In this document: positions 1 through 10,075 of the stretch, one piece after another
Layout of the letters: each line of letters begins with the position of its first letter
Position numbering within the stretch: position 1 is the first letter of the stretch
Assembly: GCA_905221605.1 (NCBI GenBank)
Contig: CAJNDS010000149.1
Coordinates: 1 to 57,500, forward strand
DNA length: 57,500 nt
Origin: Symbiodinium natans
Taxonomy: Eukaryota; Sar; Dinophyceae; Suessiales; Symbiodiniaceae
Direction of reading: 5' to 3'
Notes under the pieces: generated by a model
Databases searched by the model: none
What the model was told of the DNA's origin: nothing
What the model saw: the letters and a program-made list of their open reading frames with translations, nothing else
Translations under genes and position numbers: made by a program

Positions 1-1750
1 CTGTTGAGGGAAGACACAGCAGAAAACCCAACAAACAATTCCATAACATGCGAACGCCCCTTCAATGTTGCCGGACGAATGCACGTCTGCCGGTCCGATC
101 ACTCTCTGCTCACGCATTGCACGGCATGAAGCATGTTATGATGTTAGGGTTTTGAAACCCAGTGTTACGTTCTGAAAGTGGCATCACCCTGCGATGGGAC
201 CCTTCTTTGCGGTGTGTCAGCAGTTATGCATCGGAGGTGCGTCTTGGAGGGGGGTGTTTGGCTTCGAGGTGCGTCTTGGAGGGTCTTGGAGGGTTGGCTT
301 AGAGGGGTTTGGCTTCAGAGGTACGTCTTGACTGGGGGTGCTGGGCATAGACTTTGCGGTTGTGTTTGGTAGAGGTGCGTCTTGGAAGGGGTGTGTTTGC
401 ATGTGGGAGGGGGGGCATGCAATCGTCCGGCAACATTGAAGGGGCGTTCGCACGTTATGGTTGTTGTTTGTTGGATGTGCTGCTGTGTCTTCCCCCAATA
501 GGGGCGCGCAAATCACAACACGCTGGAGCATGTTATCGCACTTTCCTGTGGTTTCCCCAAGAAGAGTCAGCAAATCATGGCGTCGTTGAACGCTTGATTT
601 GCTGCCTCTTCTTGGGCGCCTCTGTTGAGGGAAGACACAGCAGAAAACCCAACAAACAATTCCATAACACGCGAACGCCCCTTCAATGTTGCCGGACGAA
701 TGCACGTCTGCCGGTCCGATCACTCTCTGCTCACGCATTGCACGGAGCACGTTATGATGTTAGGGTTTTGAAACCCAGTGTTACGTTCTGAAAGTGGCAT
801 CACCCTGCGATGGGACCCTTCTTTGCGGTGTGTCAGCAGTTATGCATCGGAGGTGCGTCTTGGAGGGGGGTGTTTGGCTTCGAGGTGCGTCTTGGAGGGT
901 CTTGGAGGGTTGGCTTAGAGGGGTTTGGCTTCAGAGGTACGTCTTGACTGGGGGTGCTGGGCATAGACTTTGCGGTTGTGTTTGGTAGAGGTGCGTCTTG
1001 GAGGGGTGTGTTTGCATGTGGGAGGGGGGGCATGCAATCGTCCGGCAACATTGAAGGGGCGTTCGCACGTTATGGTTGTTGTTTGTTGGATGTGCTGCTG
1101 TGTCTTCCCCCAATAGGGGCGCGCAAATCACAACACGCTGGAGCATGTTATCGCACTTTCCTGTGGTTTCCCCAAGAAGAGTCAGCAAATCATGGCGTCG
1201 TTGAACGCTTGATTTGCTGCCTCTTCTTGGGCGCCTCTGTTGAGGGAAGACACAGCAGAAAACCCAACAAACAATTCCATAACACGCGAACGCCCCTTCA
1301 ATGTTGCCGGACGAATGCACGTCTGCCGGTCCGATCACTCTCTGCTCACGCATTGCACGGAGCACGTTATGATGTTAGGGTTTTGAAACCCAGTGTTACG
1401 TTCTGAAAGTGGCATCACCCTGCGATGGGACCCTTCTTTGCGGTGTGTCAGCAGTTATGCATCGGAGGTGCGTCTTGGAGGGGGGTGTTTGGCTTCGAGG
1501 TGCGTCTTGGAGGGTCTTGGAGGGTTGGCTTAGAGGGGTTTGGCTTCAGAGGTACGTCTTGACTGGGGGTGCTGGGCATAGACTTTGCGGTTGTGTTTGG
1601 TAGAGGTGCGTCTTGGAGGGGTGTGTTTGCATGTGGGAGGGGGGGCATGCAATCGTCCGGCAACATTGAAGGGGCGTTCGCACGTTATGGTTGTTGTTTG
1701 TTGGATGTGCTGCTGTGTCTTCCCCCAATAGGGGCGCGCAAATCGGAGCA
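1..1750. repeat. Tandem 615-621 bp repeat, about 2.8 copies
   Basis: The same sequence begins at 1, 622 and 1237, giving periods of 621 and 615 bp. The first copy has a few extra bases (gcatgaagc near 126) and the third diverges after about 1744. Copies are nearly identical, so the array is young or homogenised. Each unit holds a long fold-back: in copy 1 the arm at 424-512 is the imperfect reverse complement of 618-702, around a loop that contains a second small hairpin (559-577 with 594-612). A GAGGTGCGTCTTGGAGGG motif recurs inside each unit. Open frames on both strands repeat identically in each copy and show no protein family, so I call none of them. Confidence 0.95.
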
Positions 1751-1782
1751 CTTTATCGCACTTTCCTCTGGTTTCCCCAAGA

Positions 1783-1869
1783 AGAGGCAGCAAATCATAA
1801 CGTGGTTGACGCGTTCAAAAACATGCCTGAACGCGTATGCCACGTTATGATTTGCTGCCTCTCTCTTCT
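1783..1869. repeat. Near-perfect palindrome at the edge of the array
   Basis: The arm at 1786-1817 and the arm at 1828-1859 are 32 nt reverse complements with three or four mismatches, separated by about 10 nt. The arm shares GGCAGCAAATCATAACG-type sequence with the small hairpin inside the tandem unit, so it is probably a derivative of the same fold-back family that closes the array. Confidence 0.85.
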
Positions 1870-2726
1870 TGTGCAAACTGCAGAAAAAGTGCCACAATGT
1901 GCTTTTGCGCGTTAAGAGCTAGCGAGTGACCGCCGATTTCGAAAGCTGCTCTAGTAAAACTCAGTACAACCCCCAAGTAACTTGAGCCAAGTTTTTTCCA
2001 AACCATCGTGTTTGCGCCGACGCGGAGCGGGGGCAATTCGGCTTCAGGCTTCACACTTCAGCGTCAGCTGGGGTAGTCGGCTTCACGCCGTACTTCATCA
2101 GGGGACCACTCGGCGTGACCCGGCGTCACCCGGCATCATGCGGGGTCACCAGCAGTGCAGGCCGGAGGTCGCCGCCGTGGTGCGGAATCCCAAGAGCACA
2201 AATCTAAATCCAGGTCGGCTCAACCGACAACAGAAACTCGTTTGCCTGCACATCAGCAACTTCTGTGCACATGCTCATGAACGAAATGACGCCCAGTGAC
2301 CTTCTTGGATTCAAAACTCTGGAATTCTGGATGCGTTCATCGATAAGTTGGTTGAGGTATAGGAACAATTTTCCAAATGGGAAGCCCGTGACTAGTGGTA
2401 CACTGGTGGTATAAATGTATTGTCACTCAGTCAGGATAACAAAAAGCAGGAGACCAGTTCCAAAGACAAACCCATCGTTTGCCCAGGTCTTGAGTTGCTT
2501 TGCAGATTTGTTTTGCATGCGCAGGGCCTTCGAAAGAGGATGGCGCCAACGTGCAGCGCGTCCGATGCCTCGCAATGCAGGACGCTATTGGAACCCGGCA
2601 CGATGAGCATTGTGCAACCCCGCCACTGCCCACAACTGCCCACAACCTGCAACAATCTGCACGAACTGTTTGCCGCGCTTGAGACCGTGGCGTTCTGGGA
2701 CGTTCTGGGACGTTCTGAGCTCACAG
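1870..2726 (+). other. No confident gene; possible upstream exons of the next gene
   Basis: There are short open frames but no recognisable domain. A stretch ending near 2371 (reading AFIDKLVE before a GTATAG) and one around 2537-2600 could be exons of the acidic-tail gene that follows. No alignment supports either. Confidence 0.4.
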
Positions 2727-3322
2727 GATGGCGCCAAAGGCTGGGCCACCATCGCTGGGAACCAGGGCACGCCCTTCCTGCTCCAGGAGAGGGCTTCCCT
2801 GGCTTTACTTGCAAACGTTGCCAGTTGACGGGCTTGCAGGAGCTGAGCCCCGAGATCCCTGAGCCCAAGAGCACCGAGAGTGCCCAGAACGCTGAAGCCG
2901 ACGCAGAAGTGCAGCTCTCTGCCTTCTGAATCGTGCTCTCCGTGTCCGATCTTCCTCTCTTATTCGAAAAGGTTACGCTGTGGACCTTCTGCCTCTGACT
3001 CGTATGCTCGTTGAAGTCAGGTGGAGGTGGGCGAAGTGGAAGGCCAGAGTGTTGTGAGTGTGCGTTTCGCTTCCGTGCTTCACAGCGTGTCTTGGGTCCA
3101 GGTGCAGAGGAGCCAGAGGAGGCAGAGGAGGCAGAGGAGGCCATGGAGCCTGAGGCGCCCGAGGCGCCCGGGGCTGCGGAGGCGCCGGCAGAGGCCGAAA
3201 CTGCGGAGGCCGAAGCTGCGGAGGCCGAGACTGCAGAGGCGGAGGCCGAGGAGGCCGAGGAGGCCGCGGAGGCCGCGGAGGCCGAGGAGGCCACCGGCAA
3301 CGAGCCTGAGCCGGATAACTAG
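2727..3322 (+). CDS. C-terminal exons of a protein with an acidic Ala/Glu tail
   Basis: Three exons join in frame: 2727-2786, 2840-2908 and 3110-3322. The first encodes DGAKGWATIAGNQGTPFLL, a short GW-containing beta-rich segment that resembles SH3-like repeats. The second encodes ELSPEIPEPK and a Glu/Ala stretch. The last is a 70-residue low-complexity tail of Glu, Ala and Pro that ends at TAG in 3320-3322. Intron 1 is 53 nt with a GA donor and has CAGGAG at both ends; intron 2 has a GT donor. Both acceptors are AG|G. The upstream part and start codon were not found. Function is unknown; the strongly acidic tail suggests a nuclear or protein-binding role, which is inference. The low-complexity tail is the weakest evidence for coding, and the phase-compatible exons are the strongest. 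Confidence 0.6.
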
Positions 3323-4748
3323 ATCGATCTGCTTGGGAAGAGAAAGGTAGGCAGTTTTGCAGTCAGACCTCAGTTCGATTGCCATCGATTGCCTGCACTT
3401 GCATGCAAGTGCATTTGCGCGAGCGCGCCATCCGCAGGAACTAGAGGCTCGACCGACCTGTAGAGATGGGCTGTGCAGCGGATGAAGAATGCACGGCCTG
3501 CCTGGCTCGTTACAGCCCCCGCCCCTGCCGGCATGGCGAATGCCCTGGAGGCCTGTGAGACAAGACCAGCAAGAGACCGACAAGACTTGCAAGATGCTTT
3601 CACGTTCACTTTTCGTGCTCACTTCTCGTGAACCTTTCTCACCGTCAGCCTTGGTCAGCTTTTCATCCTTTTCACTTCTCAAGTTGATTCTCAAGTCGCT
3701 CAAGACTTGCAGGATGCCACCCGCACGTGACATGAAGGTGCGAGAACTGTTCACTTCGTGTTCTTGACGAATCTCTTTGAGAACGCTTTTTTTCTCCTTC
3801 CGATTCCGTGGTTTTTGTGAGTGCAGGTGTACTGCGTGAGGCCGGGAAGTAAACTTGGAGAAGGCAGAAAAGGCGGAAAAGATTCAGAAAAGGCAGTGGC
3901 CGACATGTGAGGCCAATGACTTTGATGCTTGAACTTCGAGCTTCGAAGGCTTCGAGGTCAAAGGCGGTTAGTTCCGCAGCCAGAGCTGTGCATCTGTGCA
4001 TGTGATGTCATGTGATGCGATGTGATGTGAGATGATGTGAGTCTCAAGCGATGTCGCGAAGGGTTCCTCCTTCTGGGGCACCTTGCGCAAGCGCAGCGCG
4101 CCTCTCGGTCATGCGAGATGCTTCGAGATGCTTTGAGGAGGCTTTGGTTGGGTCCGTCGAAGGCCGCCGCTGGCAGGGCCGGCAAAGCCGACACGAGCCC
4201 GAGAAGCAGAAATCCGGATTGAGATACACAAAGCTGCTCTGCCAAGATTCCTTTACGTGTTTCTTTTTGCGCATGCAGTCTGCACTTGAGTCTTTACAGT
4301 CGTGGCTCATTGTGGATTTCCTAGGTCGCCAGAGTCGCCATTCCCGCTGGTCAACCTGAGGAGCCTCAACGCACAAATGCAGCATATTGCAGCGTATTGC
4401 AGCATTTGTATCCTTATGTAGCACATGTAGCACCTGACGGAGTCAACAGTGTCCTGAAATCCATAAATGTCGCTCTGGAAAGGCACGTTCGAATCCGGAC
4501 GCCTCTGCACTTCTTGGCCATGTCCCCAGAGCGACGAGCGCGACGAGCGAGACGAGCGCGATGAGCGCGCGTCTCTCTTCTCTCAGAGTTGCGCTTTGAG
4601 ACAGGCACCTTGATTTCTTGCTGTGACTTGTGGTTTGTTGCGAGGATGATGCAGCCCGGCTAGCCAGAGTCTCGAGACTCATGCCTGTCATGCCCTACGC
4701 GCCTGTGCGTGGTTTGCTTCCACCGGTTTGCTTCCACCGGCTCGCAAG
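3323..4748. other. No recognised gene
   Basis: Unique-looking DNA between two co-directional genes. It has short open frames in all frames and none matches a family I know. It may hold the 3' end of the acidic-tail gene and the 5' exons of the J-domain gene. A small GATGTGATGTGA-type repeat lies near 4000-4040. Confidence 0.4.
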
Positions 4749-6094
4749 GATCCCTACAAGGTTCTGAACGTGCCCTTCCTCTCTGGGTCGCGCGGACTTG
4801 AACCAATTGCGCATGCTTTCAGTTGATCGCATTTCAGGACATTTGCTGCATCATGATGCGCCGCATTCCTGCCCTCCTGTCTTCTCTCTGTCTCTGTCTC
4901 GGTCCCTCTCTTTCTCCCTCTCTTTCTCCCTCTCTCTCTCTCGCTCTCTCTCTCTGGTTCTCCCTCCCTCTCTTTCTCTCTCTATCGCTCTCTCTTGGAT
5001 CTTTTTTTTTTTTTTCTCTCTCTCTCTCTTTCTCTCGTTCTCTCTCTCGCTCTCTCTTTCTCTCTTTCTCTCTTTAACTCTCTTATTCTCACCGTCGTTT
5101 TCTCCATGCCCCTTCCTCTCCATCTCGCGCCATCCTTCGTTCTCCTTCTCCGTTTTCAACGCATCCTCTTTGACTTTTGCACCGAGGCGCCGGGGCATCC
5201 GACAGGCTCGGGGGAACCGCGTGGCACCTTCAGCTCTACGCGCTGCCCCTTCTCGCTCTCCTTCCCTTCCGAGTACAACTCTTGTCTGTTTTGTTTGCAA
5301 TGTCTATATTTTCTTCTCTCTCTCTCTCTCTGTCTCTCGTCTCTCTATCTCTCTCTATTTCTTTCCTTTGGGGTTGATTCGAAGGCCTATGCGCGGCTCT
5401 GCAAGGAGCACCACCCAGACCTGAATGGCGGGCGCCAGTCCCGGGGCAACGGGGATGCTCGCTTTAGATCGTTGTCCGTATATCGTTTTTCTCAATCCAT
5501 TTGGCGAAGCAATTCTCACTCCGAAGGCAGGAGAGCCTGGCGTGGTGGCCCAGCAGGGCCAAGGGCGACATGAGAGTCGAAACTCGAGACTCGTCGAGAC
5601 TCGTCGAGACTCGTCGAGACTCGAGACTGGGTTCGGGACAAAACGCGACAAAACGCCTCTTAGGATTGGATGATGATCCGGCGTGCCTACCGGATCCTCA
5701 CGGACCCAGAAGAGCGGATTGCCTACGACTCCGCCCGGAGCCCAGACTTGAGTTGCTTGAATGGCATGGAGATGTCATGAGATGTACACCGAGCTACCGA
5801 AACCCATCGAAAACCGAAGTAGCCGAAGCAGCGCGAGGCTCGGATCACCCGAAATGCTCTCAGCGCCACGGAGGCCAGAGGCTTAAAGGGCGCGGAGCGG
5901 CGTGAAGTTCCTGTCTGAACTGCGTCCTTGAAGTGTCCTTTTGAAGTGTCCTTTTGAAATGTCCTTTTGAAGTGTCCTTTTGAAGTGTCCTTGTGTTGAA
6001 TTGTGCTTTTGAGAAGCGTTTCCGGAAGGGAGTCGTGGCCTTCTCCGTGGCTGCAGCGCAGCAGCTCGGCTCCGTCGTGTCCGATGTGGCCCAG
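4749..6094 (+). CDS. J-domain (DnaJ/Hsp40-like) protein, partial exon model
   Basis: J-domain proteins stimulate Hsp70 ATPase through an HPD motif between helices II and III. Three pieces of this domain are visible. The piece at 4749 reads DPYKVLNVP, the usual start of helix I. Exon 5385-5456 reads AYARLCKEHHPDLNGG and so contains the HPD tripeptide. Exon 5664 to about 5738 reads DWMMIRRAYRILTDPEERIAYD, helices III-IV. The intron 5457-5663 has a GC donor and an AG|G acceptor and keeps frame. A later phase-0 exon, 6029-6094 (GVVAFSVAAAQQLGSVVSD), follows an AG|G acceptor and precedes a GC. The helix I to II exon between 4775 and 5384 was not found. The start and the C-terminal domain are also missing, so the subclass (A, B or C) is unknown. 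Confidence 0.78.
4881..5095. repeat. CT-rich simple repeat in a J-domain gene intron
   Basis: Runs of CTCTCT and TTTCTC, interrupted by a T run near 5000. It lies on the coding strand between the first and second recognised J-domain exons. A shorter CT run (5305-5360) sits just before the exon at 5385 and could act as its polypyrimidine tract. Confidence 0.9.
5578..5626. repeat. GTCGAGACTC decamer repeat
   Basis: About four copies of a GTCGAGACTC-like unit inside the J-domain gene intron 5457-5663. Each unit is itself nearly palindromic (GAGTCTCGAC). Confidence 0.8.
5928..5996. repeat. TGTCCTTTTGAAG tandem repeat
   Basis: About five 13 nt units (TGTCCTTTTGAAG with small variants), pyrimidine-rich and about 30-100 nt upstream of the exon at 6029. 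It is probably intronic. Confidence 0.85.
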
Positions 6095-7034
6095 GCTCCA
6101 AGGGACATTTCGTCTGCTGTAAGGACTGTAATGGCATGACCTGTGCACTTGAGGACATGACTCTTGCTGATGGCTCTCGGGTTCGGCTCTACATCACGAA
6201 CACTCACCTCCTAGGGCTACTGTAGCTTTCTTTTCAACAGAAGGTGGGGTATCGGGCCCCAAGTTTCTACCAATCGTCAATCGTGACCTGTTCTTTCTAG
6301 ACTGCCGGCTATTGGCTTTATGTTGAGGTTTGCACGGCCCAGAATGGGCTTTGCAGGGCTGGAGTAGGTTGCTGTGCTGGGTTATGCTTTATGACAGGGC
6401 CAGCAAGGAAGCTTCCGTAGAGGATGTTGAACAGTTCGGGGTTGTGAAGGCTGGAGCTGGGCCCCTTGAGGGGTCAGAAGATTAAGAAACACTGAGGGGA
6501 AGAGATGGCGAGCGCGAGGGGTTCTTGCTTTCCCCCCCATTCTCCGTTCCTTTCATTCTCTCTTTTCTTTTGAAGAGGCAGGGAGAAGAGAAGAGGACGA
6601 AGACGAGAGAAGAGAAATCCAAAAAGACGAGGGAAGGAGCAAATGATCTACCCTTTCCCTACCATCTTCCTCCCTCGGCTTCGTGCTGTATTCTTAAGCC
6701 ATCAGTGGCCTGACCGCTACATCTGAGCGCGGCACCAAACAGGGGAACAACCCAGCTGCGTCCGACACCCGGTGATGCAGGATGCGTCCATCCCGACAAC
6801 ACGGCAGAGAGCATGGACGGCCGTAGGGCGAGGCCTCCGACACCTGCGTGAGTCTCCGGCGTCCCGCGAGATCTCAAGCACCACGCTTGCCAATGGGCCG
6901 TAACGCGACGCAAGAAGAACCTGACGGACCCAAGCAGATGCCAGGCAGGTGTACGCCTCATCATCTGCAATGCCCGTTATGGGGGCCTCCGAATGGATCT
7001 GTGTGGTATATCCACAACCAGTGCCAATCCCCAT
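6095..7034. other. No confident gene
   Basis: On the minus strand 6717-7034 is open for 105 codons (ITGIADDEAYTCLASAW and onward), directly downstream of the possible minus-strand gene below. It could be a further exon, but nothing in it is recognisable. On the + strand I see nothing supportable. Confidence 0.35.
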
Positions 7035-7985
7035 TCACTCCACCAACTCCTGGCGGCGGCGCAGGGCCGCCCGGGCGCGCCAGGACCGCACCGTGACAGA
7101 CAGTTCCTGAAACAAGGCCGCGTGAGTCGTGGCCGATTCCACCCTCTCTCTTCCTTTCTGTCCTTTTGTTTGTCGTTTCTGTTCTCGTTCTCCCTTGCAG
7201 ATTGTGCAAAAGAAGGTAGGAAGGGAAGAGGAGAGGGGAGCAGCGAAGACAGGGAGAGACAGCGAGGAGGGAAACACAGAGAGCGAGAGAGAGAAAAAGC
7301 AGGAGAAAGACAGATAGAGAGAGAGAGAGGGAGAGCAAAAACAGAAGAATAAAAACAATAATAAGAAGAAGAAGAGGCAGAAGCGAGAGTGTGAGAGAGA
7401 GAGAGAGTGAGAGAGAGGGAGAGCAACAGAGACAGGGGTGAGAGGGGGGGGAGGAAGAGGGCAAGAGAGGGCGTCTTTCCGTTTCCTTCTTTCTTGTGAT
7501 TCTTTTCGTTGAAAGACAGAAAACAATGTTAACAAGTAATGAGGACCGTCCGTTTCCACGACTCTTCCTTTGCATCTTTTGCTTTTGCTTTTCCTTATTA
7601 TCGAAAAGCGGTGGACTGGATAAGTAGAAAAGAGGAGCGGAAGAGGGATCAAAGAAACACAACGAGACAGAAATGGCTGCGCCCGGTCTTGGTGCCGGGG
7701 GGAGGGGGGTGGGGAGCATGATAGGATAGGGCCTAACGAAACATGTAAACTTCTTACCGACAAACCATAATCCCGTAAACCTTTGAACGCCAAATAGTAA
7801 GAAAGGTCCATGTCGGGCGCCAGGCTCTCAACCAGGTAGGACGCGGTGATTTGGCCGTGCCGCATTTTGTTGGGTAAGCTTCCTTCCCCTGACGGCTGAG
7901 CTCTTGGGCATCGGGCCAGGTTGCTCAACTTCCCCAAGCCACCTGTCGCATCTTCGTCCTGAAACGCCTTGAGCCTCGGGTCCAT
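7035..7985 (-). CDS. Possible two-exon gene, hypothetical protein of 99 aa
   Basis: On the minus strand, exon 7985-7758 starts with ATG (MDPRLKAFQDEDATGG) and runs 76 codons to RDYGLS. It is followed by GTAAGA. Exon 7106-7035 starts after TTTCAG|G, adds 23 codons (ELSVTVRSWRARAALRRRQ) and ends in TGA. The joint keeps frame, the donor is a strong GT and the acceptor follows the AG|G rule. The 651 nt intron carries a long pyrimidine tract on this strand. I recognise no family; the last 20 residues look like a basic helix. It opposes the other genes in the window, and the same strand stays open beyond the stop in another frame, so the true extent is uncertain. Chance assembly is possible. Confidence 0.4.
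   Translation of the reverse strand: MDPRLKAFQDEDATGGLGKLSNLARCPRAQPSGEGSLPNKMRHGQITASYLVESLAPDMDLSYYLAFKGLRDYGLSVRSLHVSLGPILSCSPPPSPRHQDRAQPFLSRCVSLIPLPLLFSTYPVHRFSIIRKSKSKRCKGRVVETDGPHYLLTLFSVFQRKESQERRKRKDALSCPLPPPPLTPVSVALPLSHSLSLSHSRFCLFFFLLLFLFFCFCSPSLSLYLSFSCFFSLSLSVFPSSLSLPVFAAPLSSSLPTFFCTICKGEREQKRQTKGQKGRERVESATTHAALFQELSVTVRSWRARAALRRRQELVE
7210..7446. repeat. Purine-rich GA simple repeat
   Basis: GAGAGA and GAAGAA runs on the + strand. This is the pyrimidine tract of the possible minus-strand intron. Confidence 0.9.
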
Positions 7986-8154
7986 GCTTCAATGGTGAGT
8001 CTAATGGTAGAAACAAAGAGACCTGAACCCCAAGCCTCTCCGCAACAATAGGATTTTTTTACCAGTTTCGAATCAACAAAAAGACCCATCAAAGAATACA
8101 TGAAGGTCCTTGCCACATATGTATTTTCATATATGGTACCCCCCCCCCCGTAAG

Positions 8155-8613
8155 ATGGACACTTAAATTCTATGCTGCACGCGCGTGCCTTGTAAACACA
8201 TACTTTACAGTGGAAACACCCGCAGAATAGACGCAACGCACCCGCCGGAGCGCGCGGAGCGCGCGGAGGGCGCGGAGGGCGCGGAGGGCGTGGAGGGCGC
8301 GGAGGGCGCATATCCCCTGCCCATCAACCGAATGTCGCTCTCCGTACTCTCCCCTTCGGCGCCGAACCCGTCACCCGTCCGTCAACCTCCATGCATAATC
8401 CACGCCTCCCCACGCCGCCCCTCTCCAACAAGATGTTCCGAACCCCCTCCCTTGACCGTGTCGTTTCCGCGGTCGCGGCCTCCCGTCAAAATTCATTCCG
8501 TCCGACCCTCCAAGAAGCGATCCGATAGAACGCCTTTCGCATTAGAATTGGTTTTCGGGAAATCCAAGAAAACAAAGAGCACGCGCAGAATAGACGTTAA
8601 GCGTCCAAGGCAC
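8155..8613 (-). mobile_element. GC-minisatellite element, copy A (inverted)
   Basis: Reverse-strand copy of the element seen again at 8622-9445 and 13741-14410. One end carries TTTACAAGGCACGCGCGTGC and TCTATTCTGCGGG; then comes a short run of GCGGAGGGC minisatellite, then unique sequence shared with copy C (the CATCAACCGAATGTCGCTC region), then an end with CTTGGACGCTTAACG. No coding capacity is visible. It is probably a non-autonomous repeat, but the mobility class is unknown and no target-site duplication was identified. Confidence 0.7.
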
Positions 8614-8621
8614 CCCCCGCC

Positions 8622-9445
8622 CGTGCCTTGGACGCTTAACGTCTATTCTGCGCGCGCTCTTTGTTTTCTTGCATTCTTCCCGAAAACCTGGGATTGTGTT
8701 CTCGTTTGGCGCTTCAACGTGGAAGTCGTGCTAAGATCGGATCGCTATCTGACAAAGGAGGCCACGAAGAAGGAGGGTTGGACGGAATGAATTTTGACGG
8801 AGGCGAAGGAGATGACAGGGAGACGACATGGTTGCTGGGAGAGGGCGGGGTAGGCGCGTGGATTCGGCATGGATGTGCGGTTGACGGGCGGGTTCGACAA
8901 GCAGGAGGGGGGCGCGGACGGGGAGCGTAACATTCGGTTGATGGGGGGGGGTACACGTGGACATGACAAGCAGTTCAGAGCGCGATGTTGAAGGGGTACT
9001 TGTTCTGCGCCGTCCGCGGCCTTTGCACGCTCCGCGCGCTCCACGCTCCACGCGCTCCGCGCGCTCCACGCGCTCCGCGCCCTCCGCGTCCTCCACGTCC
9101 TCCACACCTTCAGCGCGCTCCGCGCGCTTCGCACCGTGCCTCCGCACCCTCCGCGCCCTCCGCACCCTCCGCGCCCTCCGTGCGGCGCCCTCCGCGCCCT
9201 TGGCGCCCTCCGCACCCTCCGCGCCCTCCGCCCTCTGCGCCCTCCGACCTCCACGCCTTCCGCGCCTCCCCTCCGCGCCCTCCGGCCTCCGCGCCCTCTG
9301 CGCCCTCCGCGCCCTCCGCTTCGCACCCTCCGCGCCCTCCGCACCCTCCGCGCCCCCGCCCAGTGCTGATGCTCAGCATGCATTACAAAGTATACTTGTT
9401 TACAAGGCACGCGCATGCAGCATAGCCTCTAGGGTGCGGGTTGGC
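8622..9445 (+). mobile_element. GC-minisatellite element, copy B
   Basis: It starts GCCTTGGACGCTTAACGTC and ends in the TTTACAAGGCACGCGCATGC region, like the other copies. Its core, about 9010-9360, is a long array of CCCTCCGCG and CGCTCCGCG variants, so its minisatellite is much expanded relative to copy A. It lies head to head with copy A across an 8 nt spacer, with arms perfectly matched for about 28 nt and similar further out. Long open frames here (Pro/Arg/Ala-rich) are the minisatellite read as protein. Confidence 0.7.
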
Positions 9446-9737
9446 GCGAAGGGGCTAAGGCCAAGGAGGCCAGGTTCAGGGCCTCTTTTTTACAAAGCAT
9501 CACATGAAAAAAGTTGGCGCGAAGGGGAGGCGGCCCATTTGCCAGAACCAGCCAGGGTCAGGGCCAGGGCCAGGAGGACCAGGGCACAGACCAATCCAGA
9601 ACCAAGAGCCAGCTTCGCCCCCCCCCCCAAGATCCATGAGTTTTTTGTGTTTTGGGCACTCCACATACCCAATCGACAGTGGTATGAAGATGCTACAGAA
9701 AACCTTGCCAGAGCATTTGAGGTCTTGAGTCTTTGGC
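9446..9737. other. No gene; short direct repeat
   Basis: GTTGGCGCGAAGGGG occurs twice, at about 9440 and 9513. The rest is unique and I see no supportable gene. Confidence 0.5.
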
Positions 9738-9780
9738 CCCAGGGCCGATTAAGCACTCGACCTGATTAATCGGCCCTGGG
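9738..9780. repeat. Perfect 15 bp inverted repeat
   Basis: CCCAGGGCCGATTAA at 9738-9752 and its exact reverse complement at 9766-9780, with a 13 nt loop. It borders the heptamer array; GCCGATTAAGCA recurs at the other side (10082). Confidence 0.85.
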
Positions 9781-10075
9781 ATTGAAGATTGAAGATGCCC
9801 GGGAACTCTGCCAGCGCGTCTTCAATCTTCAATCTTCAAAATCGGCAGGGGTCTGGGATTGAAGATGGGCATCTTCAATCTTCAATCTTCAATCTTCAAT
9901 CTTCAATCTTCAATCTTCAATCTTCAATCTTCAATCTTCAATCTTCAATCTTCAATCTTCAATCTTCAATCTTCAATCAACAATCTTCAATCTTCAATCT
10001 TCAATCGGCAATCTTCAATCTTCAATCTGCAATCTTCAATCTTCAATCAACAATCTTCAATCTTCAATCTTCAAT
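9781..10075. repeat. ATCTTCA heptamer array
   Basis: Nearly uninterrupted AATCTTC units from about 9818, with variant units AACAATC, GGCAATC and TGCAATC in the second half. Two reverse-oriented units (GATTGAAGATTGAAGAT) open the block. The period of 7 leaves frames open and gives a fake SIFNLQS repeat protein. Confidence 0.97.

Noticed and set aside
4441-4510. GTTCGAATCC-like sequence suggesting a tRNA T-arm
   Set aside because: No matching acceptor, D or anticodon arm could be formed around it.
8731-9769. Long Pro/Arg/Ala-rich frames on both strands
   Set aside because: They come from the CCCTCCGCG minisatellite in a repeat element that has another copy at 13.7-14.4 kb.
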